A program made the position numbers and the translations under genes. Positions 34,406 to 45,042 of a DNA stretch of 64,000 nucleotides are shown here, piece by piece. This DNA comes from Chrysemys picta bellii (lineage: Eukaryota; Chordata; Testudines; Emydidae): assembly GCF_011386835.1 (NCBI RefSeq), contig NC_088796.1:70383468-70447467 (forward strand). Reading direction: 5' to 3'. Below the pieces are notes generated by a model. The model did not search any database and was not told the DNA's origin. It worked only from the letters and a program-made list of their open reading frames with translations. Numbering within the stretch: position 1 is the stretch's first letter; every line of letters starts with the position of its first letter.

Positions 34406-36317
34406 TAAGTCTCTATCACAGTACCCACTGTACAAGTATGCAACATATTTTTGATATGTCTCTCTTCTATTAAACAGATTCTCTTTAATCACTCTCACTT
34501 GTTTGCTGAGAAGGAGGGGAACCACTCAAAAACAGAAAAAGCTAAAGAGGCTTGCTAAGAGTATAAAAAACTTGAATTTGATTTGCTTTAGTTCTATTAA
34601 ACGTTTAGCCTGGTGGTGAGGCTTGGGATTAAGATTTTAATTCCCTATTCTAGTTTTAAATACCAGCTTTTAAAAAACAATTATTTAGTAGTCGTTTCAG
34701 TAAAAATTCAGTTGTAAAGTTAATATTCACTGTAGAATATCTGTATATGAATAGCCATAATTTTTAAAATCGGCTAAAAATAGCCATATCTTAAAACAAT
34801 AAAATTTTTATTATTGTCCTTTGATCTTGTCAATAACGTCTGACGCTGACTGATTATGTTAATATTTTCACTGGTAATACAGAAGCAAATTGCAATAACT
34901 ATCCAAGATCCCTACTTCCTGATGTCCAGGTTAGCAGCGATCTGAGATTTCTGCAGAGGCAGAATATTCAGCCCCAGAGGGGCAAGAGTGTCTAACATCT
35001 CTCTGCTGTGACTCTTGTGATCAGTATAAGAGTTCCTTTGAACTGCAAGAAAAGCATTTATGCCTTAGGGAGAAGGAGCTTTAAAACTGGGGGGTGGAGG
35101 AGGTTTCTAGAGGCCTAGAAAAGTATGAGAGAATTTAATCTTTTAACTTTTGGAAGAACTAGAAGTTTTTGTTTTGTGCTGCTGGCCTGAAGGGGGAGAC
35201 TGCATGATTTTGGATCCATCATCCCCTTACTATGTCCTATTAGTAATGTGTTACCAGAGCTACAGGTCAAAGGATGGGAAGCTCCTTGGAAGTCCCCTGC
35301 CTTCGCTCTATTGTAGGGAGCTACTATGGGAGAAGCTCACCTAGTAGAGAGCTGCCGGCCCATGCACCAACTCAGCTAAAATTCTCTGCTGGCACTCAGC
35401 TCAGTCAGGAGATAACATGCAGTCCAACTCAATAGAGCTACTCTTAGATGCCCTAAACAGCATGTAACCTTCCATTAAGTGAATGAGAAGGGCTCTATCA
35501 GGGATCATAAGCAAGCAACTAGAATTAACTTTTAAAAAAATATATACACAGAAACCAAAAAAAGGAAAAAACCCTACATAAATTAAAAAATAGGACAAGA
35601 AGAAGAAAAGAGAAGAATAAAGAACAGGGAAGAGACAAAGGGGACAAAAAAAGTAATGGTGACAATTTGATGGTGTCCAGATATAGCCAAAGGGGGCACC
35701 AATCCACAGTGTTTTTCTAGAGGGTCTCCAATAAATAAAAAAATTAAAAAACCTCTTTTCGCTCGACAAACCAGAACTGTATCCGCCACAGATTTGCTTA
35801 GCAGCTTTCATTTTTGACCCCACAGAATCTCTTTCCTTGTCAATTTTTGAATGACTAGTTGTATTCTGAAGTGGTTGAGTTTGTGGGGTTGTGAGAAGCA
35901 GGGTCCGGATCTGTAATATCACTGATGCAGAATTCCTACTTGTTCTGTATAAAATGGCCTAAAAGCAGAGTCTGGTTTGTAGTCCCTTGTTCTTGCTTTT
36001 ATCTGCTGGTTGTTGTTGTTTATTTCAATTCTCCTTTCTCTTGATAGAAGTAGTTATTTTAAAACTCACTCAATAATTAATTTTGTTGAACTGCTTTGAG
36101 AGAGAATTAAGGGACAAATGAGTAATAAGCCATCTTTGTGAATTTTATTTAAGTAATTTCCAAACTGTATTGCAGATACATATTAATTAAAACACAGGAT
36201 AACAAATTATGATTGCAAACATGACTAAATGGTCAAATGCTGAAACTAAAATAGTCAACAGTTGGCCCTTCAGTAAAAGACTTTTGGATGCTACCTAATT
36301 GTTCTTTAAACTTGTAG
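34406..36317. other. APC intron, no gene seen
   Basis: AT-rich. The minus-strand 173-codon frame at 35922-35401 is a hydrophobic low-complexity translation of T/C-rich antisense DNA with no recognised domain. Ends with the acceptor taaacttgtag. Confidence 0.45.
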
Positions 36318-36407
36318 GGTTCAACTGCTCGAATGGACCATGAAACAGCCAGTGTTATGAGTACCTATTCTGTTCCTCGAAGACTGACAAGTCATCTGGG
36401 TACCAAG
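36318..36407 (+). CDS. APC: APC coding exon 8 (90 bp, three codons short)
   Basis: It encodes 30 residues, starting GSTARMDHETASVMS and ending PRRLTSHLGTK, just before the armadillo domain. AG acceptor at 36316-36317 and GTAACC donor at 36408; phase 0 at both ends. Human exon 8 is 99 bp from memory; the missing nine bases fall in the serine-rich stretch, where human has SSSSTHSA and this copy has STYSV. The loss keeps the frame and lies in a disordered linker, so the protein is probably unaffected. Confidence 0.93.
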
Positions 36408-36838
36408 GTAACCGAAGATTACAAACCACAGGTCGCTAACGCTACATTTTTACTAATACAATAACTTCATTGTTTCTACCAGTACTATTATATTCACTGA
36501 ATGATCTTTCCACACATATTAATTTCATGGAATTTAATTTTTTTTAATAGTTTTTCTCAGGCTTTTAAAAATATGCATTAAAAATCCTTCAATTTTAGAA
36601 GAAAATATGAATTCCCATTGGTAGAATTATTTGTGATGAATAAAATTTGATTGCAGGAAATTGTTGGAGCACCTTAAAACCTTGTATTGTTATTAGATGA
36701 TCCAGATGATTGGTGAAAATGAACCCATCCTAAAGACCAATTTTTTGGTATTTGAAATGGTCATACAAGACTGAATTCTTGAAATAGATGTCGTTTTTGA
36801 GAAACTCTCTAAAATGTGACCTGAGCCATTGATGCTAC
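36408..36838. other. APC intron, no gene seen
   Basis: AT-rich intron with no recognised element before the Penelope-like insert. Confidence 0.4.
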
Positions 36839-36850
36839 TAAATCAACATT

Positions 36851-37048
36851 AAGAACAGGAGTACTTGTGGCACCTTAGAGACTAACAAATTTATTAGAGC
36901 ATAAGCTTTCATGTACTACATGCGCATCCGATGAAGTGGGTTGTAGTCCACGAAAGCTTATGCTCTAATAAATTTGTTAGTCTCTAAGGTGCCACAAGTA
37001 CTCCTGTTCTTTTTGAGGATACAGACTAACACGGCTGCTACCCTGAAG
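36851..37048. mobile_element. Palindromic pair of Penelope-like 3' ends, 12-bp TSD
   Basis: The left arm (36851-36912, minus) and right arm (36949-37011, plus) are near-perfect inverted copies built from cttagagactaacaaattt. The right copy continues to gactaacacggctgctacc. Exact duplications of taaatcaacatt lie at 36839-36850 and 37049-37060, showing that the whole inverted pair inserted as one unit. A hammerhead-like core sits at 36928-36965. Confidence 0.75.
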
Positions 37049-37060
37049 TAAATCAACATT

Positions 37061-37605
37061 GTGTCACTAACATAGTTACAATATGTGAAAGAAACAGTCT
37101 CATTTGACTAAAGAGGTGTTAAATTAAAGGAAACTGGGAATTTAGCATTGCAGTAAAATTTCATAATCTCACTTCCATTTTTTAAATGAAAAGATAGGTT
37201 CAAGTGCACCTCATTTTGTGCCAAAAGTAGAATTCCAGCATGTATTTATTCTTAGCAGCAAGTAAATGAGACACATCAATGCAAAGACTTTAAGGAGTTC
37301 CTTTTTTTGTGAACTGTGTGTTGAGCAGAAAAAACACTTTCTGTATTAAATATTCATTATTTAAAAGTGCAAAAATTTATAACATTATTATCAATCACAC
37401 AATTTGTGTACCAAAGAGGTAGCAAAGATATATTGATTACATCAAACATTTCATTAAGTCTTTACAAAGTATGGTATTAGAAATTTTAAGTGCAATCTAT
37501 ACAGAATAATTTTTTTTAAAAAGGTGGGGTGGGAGAAGTGGAAAAGCTTGAATCCTTCAATTTTCTTTCTAGTGTTGATAGAAATTGCTTCCATATCAGC
37601 AGGAC
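37061..37605. other. APC intron, no gene seen
   Basis: AT-rich sequence without recognised features. Confidence 0.4.
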
Positions 37606-37967
37606 CATAGCACCAACTTTCCCTCTGCCCCATGGGTGCTCAACCACCACCTCGCCCTGCCCCAATTCCACCTCCTTCCCCCAAGTCCCCACCCCTACCC
37701 CGCCTCTTTACCGCCTCCTCCCTGGAGCATGCCATGTCCCCACTCCTCCCCCTTCCTCCCAGAAAGTCCTAAGTGCCGCCAAACAGCTGTTAGGCAGTGG
37801 GCAGGAAGCGCTGGAAGGGGGGGAGGAGCGGGCACGCAGTGAATTTGGGGCAGGAGGAGGTGCGGGGGGGGGCAGAGGGAGCTTGGCTGCCGGTGGGGGC
37901 GGAGCACCCGCTAATTTTTCCCTGTGGATGCTCCAGCCCTACAGCACCCATGGAGTCGGCTCCTATG
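37606..37967. mobile_element. GC-rich hAT-like MITE, TSD agcaggac
   Basis: A 362-bp element from catagcaccaactttccc to catggagtcggctcctatg. Exact 8-bp duplications agcaggac at 37598-37605 and 37968-37975. The open frames across it are composition artefacts. Confidence 0.85.
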
Positions 37968-38344
37968 AGCAGGACTGAAAATATTAGTTTAGCAATATCT
38001 GAAGAAGACTCAATGTCTGAGCCTTCTTCAAGAGACGCAATGTCACCAGTAGGATTTTTGGACATCAAAACTATTTCTCTCCAGTGTCTCAGTATTCAAT
38101 ACTTTAATTTTATGTGGCTGATTCTTTAAAATAAATAAATAAAATCACCTAGAGATGGGAGATTTTCCCAAAATGAATCCATAGTATGTCAGGGACATGG
38201 TTTCAGAGGAGTTCTGCAGAGAACCCTTACGACACTCATATGTCAGTGAACACATTATTATTTATTTTATGCAGTTATTGTAGACTATGCTGTCCACTAA
38301 GTAAACTGTGCTAATAGCAGGCCATGAGAGCTTACAGTCTAGAG
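37968..38344. other. APC intron, no gene seen
   Basis: No feature supported other than the flanking target duplications. Confidence 0.4.
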
Positions 38345-38493
38345 CAGTGGTTCTCACCCTGCAGCCCAATCAGCACAGAGCTGTAGCCCATGTGACGTCC
38401 TCAGGGCCATACAGTTAGTATTGGATGCGGCCCACATAACACATTGTGGGTCGCATATGTGGCCCACAATGGTAAATAGGTTGAGACCCAATG
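38345..38493. mobile_element. hAT MITE, TSD gtctagag
   Basis: 149 bp from cagtggttctcaccctgc to taggttgagacccaatg; exact duplications at 38337-38344 and 38494-38501. Confidence 0.9.
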
Positions 38494-38510
38494 GTCTAGA
38501 GGCACTAGAC

Positions 38511-38841
38511 AAGTGGTGGGCAACCTGCGGCCCATGGGCCGCACATGGCCCATCAGGGTACTCTGCTGGTGGTCGGTGAGACAGTTGTTTACATTGACAG
38601 TCTGCAGGCATGGCAGCCTGCAGTTCCCAGTGGCCACAGTTCGCCATTTCCAGCCAATGGGTGCTGTGGGAAGCGGCGCAGGCCGCGGGGACATGCTGGC
38701 CACTGCTTCCCGCAGCTCCCATTGGCCGGGAACGGTGAACCGTGGCCACTGGGAGTTGCAGGCGGCCCTGCTTGCGGATGGTCAGTGTAAACAAATTGTC
38801 TTGCGGCCCGCCAGAGGATTACCCTGATGGGCCATGTGCTG
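38511..38841. mobile_element. hAT MITE, TSD cactagac/cactaggc
   Basis: 331 bp starting aagtggtgggcaacctgcgg and ending gggccatgtgctg. Flanking 8-mers at 38503-38510 and 38842-38849 differ by one base. Only 17 bp from the preceding MITE. Internal words agcggcgcaggccgcgg and agcagtggccagc-like stretches form inverted repeats. Confidence 0.82.
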
Positions 38842-38922
38842 CACTAGGCTGTACAAATTTACATAATCCTTTTCTTCTAGACCACGGTCACTAGTGGACC
38901 TAGTCTCTGAGGTAGACCGTAA

Positions 38923-39118
38923 GGGCTTGTCTAAAAGGGAAGTTAGTGCACAGCAAGTTAGGGTGTGAATTTACAGCACATTAACTACTACACACTGATT
39001 CCCTGTGTGGACACTTACTGCACAGTAAAGTGACGAGTAAGTTAATGTAGACTAGCTAGTGTGCTGTAAATTCACACCCTAACTTGCTGTCTACTAACGT
39101 CTCTGAGTAGACAAGCTT
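38923..39118. mobile_element. Harbinger-like MITE, TSD taa
   Basis: 196 bp from gggcttgtctaaaaggg to ctgagtagacaagctt, flanked by TAA at 38920-38922 and 39119-39121. A long internal inverted repeat (caagttagggtgtgaatttac / gtaaattcacaccctaacttg) makes it nearly palindromic. Confidence 0.85.
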
Positions 39119-39121
39119 TAA

Positions 39122-39879
39122 AGCTGCTGCCACAGGTGTCTGCCCAGAGGCATACATTAAGCAGAGTATATTCTCTTTTGAGAGTACAAGTGTGCCAACT
39201 CCATAACATATTTGACTGTTCCCAGTCCAGAAAGTGAGGCTCTGTAAACCTCATTTCTCAGGCACCTGCCATTGTACTGTCACAAAGCTGGCTCACGGGC
39301 TCTGTCAGGTTTTGATTCTATCATTTTTACATTTAATATTAAATAGTTTGTGGATACATATGATCATATAACTTTACAATGTTTAATACGTCTACTTTTT
39401 CAGCCATTTAATTGATTATCATAAGTGTTAGTAAAATACGTGATTTTCTGAATACTCAATCTAGTATAAATTACCAAGACGCACTCAAACTTTTACATCT
39501 TGTATAACACAGTGGTTTGATCTTATCGTCTGTCATGTTAGATTTTCTCATGTATGTCATAGGATATTTTGTTGAACTTGTGACCATTTGCAGCAATTTA
39601 GCTAGGATTAGAGAATCTGATCTATCTTAGTATTTGGCAAATCTGATTTCTTGTCTAGCTGGTACATATGGGATGTCACTCTGCAGAGACTCATCAACTG
39701 CTTCTTCCCTGTCCCAACTGGGTAGCCCGCTTATGAGTAGCTTCTCAAACCATGGGTTTTTAATGTTTTTATGTGACTGCCTCAAGAATCCCTCCTAAAT
39801 TAATACTTAGATGTGAAATCCATGAGGGTGCTCTGAATTTGGTATCCCAGTAATATGTATATTTGGTACTTTAATAAGG
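39122..39879. other. APC intron, no gene seen
   Basis: AT-rich sequence without recognised features. Confidence 0.4.
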
Positions 39880-40800
39880 TCAGCTGAAAACAAAGCTGAA
39901 AACAATTATGAACCAGATCATCTGGGAGAAAGAATTTAATCAGAAAAATGTGAATGATAATTGGGACTCATTTAAGAACACCTTACTAGATGTCCCAAAA
40001 GCCACAATTGAAGAAGAAGGCTGTGCTGGTTTAAAAACCAAACTGGTTTAGAGGGGAAATGAAAGCAGCTGTAAAAAAAAAATTTTTTTTTAATTATATA
40101 ACAAATAGAAGAAAGGGGGAAGTTGACAGTAATGAATATAAATAAGAAGTTAGGACCTGTAGAAAATTAATAAGTGAAGCCAAGGGACACAAGGAGAAAT
40201 CTATGGCCAGCAGAGTTAAGGACACTAAGAAGGAGTTTTTTTAAATGTATTCGGAATAAAAAGAATCTTGACAATGATATCAGTCATTACTAGATGGAAA
40301 TGGTAGAATTATCAATAATAATGCAAAAAAGGCAGAAGTGTTCAATAAATATTTCTGTTCTATATTTGGGGAAGAAACAGCTGATCTAGTCTCTCCATAT
40401 TATGATTATTACACTCTTTCCATTCCATCTCTGGAGGAGGATAACCTCCTGAAGTTAGACATTTTTAAATCAGCAGGTTCAGATAACTTGCATCCAAGAG
40501 TTTTTAAAGAGTTGTCTGAGGAGCTCATTGGACAATTAATGTTGATTTTTCAATAAGTCTTGACACATTGGGGAAGTTCCAGAAAACTGGAAAAAAGCTA
40601 ACGTTTGTGAAAATCACAGAATCTGTGACAGACACAGAGCCCTATTCATCACTGACCATTTTAAAATCAAGATTAGATATTTTTCTAAAAGATCTGTCCT
40701 AGGAATTATTTTGAGGAAGTTCTATGGCCTGTGCTGTACAAGAGGTCAGACTAGATGATCACAGTGGGTCTTCTGGCCTTGGAAACTATGGCTCTATAAA
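39880..40800 (+). mobile_element. CR1 LINE relic, internally deleted
   Basis: The + strand encodes FNKYFCSIFGEETADL, LEEDNLLKLDIFKSAGSDNL and HPRVFKELSEELIG (40338-40556), the region leading into CR1 reverse transcriptase. After about 40615 the sequence jumps to the CR1 3' UTR (gatctgtcctaggaattatt, gaggtcagactagatgatca), so most of the RT is deleted. Confidence 0.8.
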
Positions 40801-41272
40801 CATATTTAACTTGCACTCTAGCAAATTATTTGTCATCAGAGAGCACCCTTTAAATGAAAGTATTATTCATGTAGATAAATATCTGTTTGAGAGAAAAAGA
40901 ATTCATAGTAGACATATCCTGGCTTGCTCAGGCTAAAACATTTTCATTAATATGCTATTGTTTTAATCCTTTAGTACAATGAAAATCCAGAACTGTTCAG
41001 TAGAGGTCTAGATGAACAAAAGTATATATCAGATATCACTGTTGTTTCATTCACATTACTACCAAGTGGATTCATTATAATTAATGTTTTAAACAGCAAA
41101 GAACCAATAATAATTATGCAATTATTTTTTTAAAATGATACAGATTCTTGCACAATTGGGGGATGGGAGGGATTTTTTTCTTGCTTTATATATCATCAAT
41201 CACTTCATTTCAATTTGATGTATCTTTTTTTTAGAAAATGTAACTGTGTTTTTAAAATCATTTGGCCTACAG
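40801..41272. other. APC intron end before the 379-bp exon
   Basis: No gene seen. The acceptor is ttggcctacag at 41262-41272; the polypyrimidine tract is weak. Confidence 0.5.
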
Positions 41273-41651
41273 GTGGAAATGGTGTATTCTTTGTTGTCAA
41301 TGCTTGGTACTCATGATAAGGATGACATGTCACGAACTTTGCTAGCTATGTCTAGCTCCCAAGACAGCTGCATAGCCATGCGTCAGTCTGGATGTCTTCC
41401 TCTCCTCATCCAGCTTTTACATGGCAACGATAAAGACTCTGTGTTATTAGGAAACTCTCGGGGCAGTAAGGAGGCCCGTGCCAGAGCCAGTGCAGCACTG
41501 CATAACATCATTCACTCACAGCCTGATGATAAGCGAGGCAGACGGGAAATCCGTGTACTCCATCTTTTGGAACAGATCCGAGCTTACTGTGAAACATGTT
41601 GGGAATGGCAGGAGGCACATGAACAAGGCATGGACCAAGACAAAAATCCAA
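41273..41651 (+). CDS. APC: APC coding exon 9 (379 bp)
   Basis: It encodes 126 codons plus one base, from VEMVYSLLSMLGTHDKDD to MDQDKNP, the start of the armadillo domain that binds partners such as ASEF and KAP3. AG at 41271-41272 and a strong GTATGT donor at 41652. Only one residue differs from human as I recall it (EQGMDQD for EPGMDQD). The internal acceptor used for the shorter human exon 9a form (303 bp removed) is also visible: aacag ends at 41575 and the remainder starts IRAYCETCWEW at 41576, in frame. Two isoforms are therefore expected. Confidence 0.96.
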
Positions 41652-42883
41652 GTATGTCTGTCATAATGCTTTAAAAATGGCTAACAATATATTATACAAA
41701 AATTTTAAAACAGTGAGTTCCATTTTAAGCTGAATTTTTGGGTTTGGTAGAAATATATCTGAATTAAGGATCTTTTTTCATATGAAATGTTTTTAAACAA
41801 AAATCGAAGTAATATCTGAAAACAGAATGTCTCATCTGTAATACGTGCTGTCTGTAAATTCTCTGTGGAAGATTGCTCTTTAAATCATTGACTGTCTATC
41901 TCATAAAAGGTATAATCCCAGTGATTTTTTTTGTATACTCTATACAAATTTGTATTCATACTCACTGCTGTTTTGTCTTGTTTTAATGTATGTTCTAAAC
42001 ACTGAATGCACAAAAATTTGTTGTTTTTTTAAACCTACCTTTTTCTCATCCCGTTTTGGTTTGGTTGGTTGTTGGGGAGGTTAAGGTAGGCACAAAAAGA
42101 GCAATCTTGTTCCAATCAATTCAGTATAATGCAAACAACTATTAAAAACACAGTTTGATATTTGTTTGATGTTTCTGACATACAATCACAGCCTTGTCAA
42201 TGTAAAATGAAATTTTTTCAGATAGGTTTGAAAATTTATGTAACCCTTTAACTTCCCTAACTGCATTTCTGATTTAAGGGAAAATTACAAAAACAGGCCC
42301 TGATCCTCCAATATGTTCTATGTTGGTGGTTCTTCATGCCCACGGGAAGTACCATTGAAATCAGTGGGATTGGCATTGGTGCAAGATGCAATCTGATCTC
42401 ACTACAAGGATCAGACTGCAGAATCAGAGCTCATGATGACATCCTAACACAATCTATGGCCTAGACAAAATCTGGTACAAAAATGTTTAGAACTACAAAT
42501 GCTTCCTAGTGTGAGATAATGCTAATTATCCTTCAAAAGGAAGGAACAAGACAATTTTATTTTTGATACTGCATTATTAAACACAACCAGAAAACTTCAC
42601 CTATCCCACTCTCTACACTCCAAAGCCATTGTCAAGATAATTAGTAAATTAAATTCATTAGCATTAAAATTTGTGTCTTGTAAGTCTGTGAGTATGGAAA
42701 TTGTTTTTGTTAGAATGATCAGTGACTTTTGTCTTCTCTTGCATTTTCTCAGTGATCCAAATCCTGAAAAAGTGATCTAGATATTTACCTTAACTTTTGA
42801 ATCTCTTGGTAAGGCTTATCTTTTTGATAATGCCCTTCTAATATACCAAGTCAATATTAATTGTTCCCTTTTTTCGGGGACAG
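41652..42883. other. APC intron (1.2 kb), no gene seen
   Basis: Short AT-rich intron without a recognised intact mobile element. Ends cggggacag at 42875-42883, an acceptor with a T-rich tract. Confidence 0.5.
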
Positions 42884-42979
42884 GGCCAGCTCCAGTTGAA
42901 CATCAGATCTGTCCTGCAGTGTGTGTTCTGATGAAACTTTCATTTGATGAAGAACACAGGCATGCGATGAATGAGCTTG
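42884..42979 (+). CDS. APC: APC coding exon 10 (96 bp)
   Basis: Starts in phase 1: the first codon joins A of the previous exon to GG here, giving Arg where human has Met. It then reads PAPVEHQICPAVCVLMKL and FDEEHRHAMNEL and ends with one base of a Gly codon before GTAAGA. Length equals human exon 10 from memory. It belongs to an armadillo repeat helix set; apart from the junction residue it matches human as I recall it. Confidence 0.96.
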
Positions 42980-43995
42980 GTAAGATGAAATATTTTTCTC
43001 TATACAGCTGTTGAGAAGTTTGATAGAAGTTTTAACTTTCCTTTCTTGTACACTTAATAGAAATCCAGTAGGTTTCTCTGTCACCAGTTCAGATCGATCA
43101 AAGTCATTGCTCAATACTTCAGCAAATCTGGCCCCTGATGTCTTAATTTAGGCACCCAGAAAATGAGGAGTACAGTTAGTGCTCACCTTTACAAATTTGG
43201 TTTCAAAGACTTACCCAGCATAACATAGTGACTCTGTGACTGAGGCAGGGATAGAATTCAGTTTTCCAGGGTGGCATTCAACAGCTTTAACCATGAGACC
43301 ATCTTTTCTCTTCCTGCAGTCCTCTGCCTCATTCACTATTCACTTTCCAGCTTCTGCAACACATGCTGCAAGGCCCTGCAGGTAATAGCCTCCTTCACTA
43401 CACAACCCTGATTCATTCTAGAGCATGGTTCATCTTGTGCACAGAATGAGGCAGGATCCTCTGGGAAAATGTGATGTAAAGATGGTATGATAATACACAT
43501 GCACAAGGGGCTGAATTAGGGTTGCAGAAGTTAGGAATTCTGGCATTTCCGAACTTCTGAATGCTTGACTTTGCAAGCTTAACATTCTTTTAATGTAGTT
43601 TTATGTGAAATTTCCTACATTTTAAAAAAAAAACTTATTGAAACAAGAAGACCCATCTATTGCACATATTGACCCCCCCCCCATAGGTCACCAGCAGGAC
43701 TGGAACCTCTAGATCCACAGCACAGACCTCTGTCACTTGAACTGAAGGAGTAACTGATAACAGTAGTACACTATTATCCTCTCTGTGAACCAGCCACTCG
43801 AGGGGATTAGATGCACACTTCCAATGAGTTTTGCAGCTGTTTGCTGACAGCAGAGGAATGGTAAATCCTGGGTTTAATTCTGGGTTTTGGAGGAGAGTGT
43901 TCTCAAATGGTAATAGACCTTTTTGCACCACCACTACCCCTTTCTCCTTTCCACCTCACTGGCTCCTGTCTCTGTCCCACTCTGCTCCTCTTCCT
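42980..43995 (-). other. APC intron with a MIR-like fragment
   Basis: 43140-43310 reads as an antisense MIR-type SINE (ctttacaaatttggtttcaaag, ataacatagtgactctgtgac, accatgagaccatc). 43330-43560 resembles an unclassified repeat also seen near 15180 and 57080. No gene. Confidence 0.4.
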
Positions 43996-45042
43996 TAGGG
44001 TTACCATTCGTCCAGATTCCCCCGGACATGTCCGGCTTTTTGAGCTAAAAATAGCGTCCGGGGGGAATTTGTACATTCCCGAACTCTTCCCCCCCCCCCC
44101 CCCCCCCCCATGCAGAACGTGCGCGGCTAACAGGGCAGCCGGCCGGATGGTGCCACTTACATGGGGCTCCGACAGCCAGAGAGAGCCCCTCCTCCCCCCT
44201 GCAGCAGAGCTCACTCCCTCCCTCCCTCCATTCGCAGATCGTCTCCGGCAGTCTGGAGCTCCTCCCTGGCTCCTCCTGCCCAGCGTGCCGGGACGAGAGG
44301 CTCAGGCCGTTCCTGAGCAAGCTCACAGAGACATTAGGCAAAGGCTAACAACAAGGGGGCCAGGGGGTCGGAGAAGGGGCAGGGAGGTTCTGGAGGGGGC
44401 AGTCAAGAGACGGGGGGGCTTTTTGGGGTTGGGGGTGTGGAAAAGGTTTTGGGCAGTCAGGGTACAAGTAGGGGGTAGGGTCCTAGGTGGCATTTTTGGG
44501 GGGGTCTTAGGAGGGGGCAGTTAGGGGACAAGGAACAGGGAGGCTTAGGTAGGGGTGGGGTTCTGGGGGGCAGTTAGGAGCAGGGGTCCCAGGAGGAGGC
44601 AGTCAGAGGACAAGGAGCGGGGGGGGAGGGTTGGGAGTTCTGGGGGGGGGGGGGCTGTCAGGGGGTGGAGAGTGGTTGGATGGGGCATGGGAGTCCCGGG
44701 GGTTTGCCTGGGGGTGGGGGTGTGGATAAGGGTTGGGGCAGTCAGGGTACAGGTAGGGGGTACGGTCCTGGGGGGCATTTGGAGGGGGTCTTAGGAGGGG
44801 GCAGTCAGGGGACAAGAGGCAGGGAGGCTTAGGTAGGGGGTGGAGTCCTGGGGGGCAGTTAAGGGCAGGGGTCCTAGGAGGGGGCAGTCAGGGGACAAGG
44901 AGCAGGGGGAGGGTTGGGGGTTCTGAGGGGGGAAGTGGGAGGGGCAGGGGCGGGGCTAGGACAGGATGGGGTGGGGCCAGGGCAGGACAGGGGCGGGGCT
45001 CCTCCCATCCTCTTTTTTGCTTGCTGAAATATGGTAACCCTA
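43996..45042. mobile_element. GC-rich hAT element, TSD ctcttcct
   Basis: 1047 bp from tagggttaccattcgtcc to gaaatatggtaaccct with an extra a. Exact duplications ctcttcct at 43988-43995 and 45043-45050. The left part has acatgtccggctttttgagc; 44350-44950 is a G-rich degenerate tandem (gggggcagtcaggggacaagg). Long open frames are repeat artefacts. Confidence 0.93.

Noticed and set aside
35401..35922. 173-codon minus-strand frame
   Set aside because: Hydrophobic, low-complexity translation of antisense T/C-rich intron; no domain and no splice or promoter context.
36408..36431. Possible 24-nt in-frame extension of APC exon 8 to a later donor (cacag|gtcgct)
   Set aside because: The donor is weak and the usual border GTAACC gives the conserved ending LGTK; no support without RNA.
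37529..37978. 149-codon frame
   Set aside because: Spans a GC-rich MITE and its flanks; proline/glycine-rich artefact.
42884..42890. Alternative acceptor 6 bp inside APC exon 10 (gggccag|ctccag)
   Set aside because: Using 42884 gives the exact 96-bp exon and the PAPVEH peptide; the downstream AG would delete two conserved residues.
43907..44524. 205-codon + frame
   Set aside because: Lies across the end of a hAT element and its G-rich repeat; proline/glycine/arginine-rich composition artefact.
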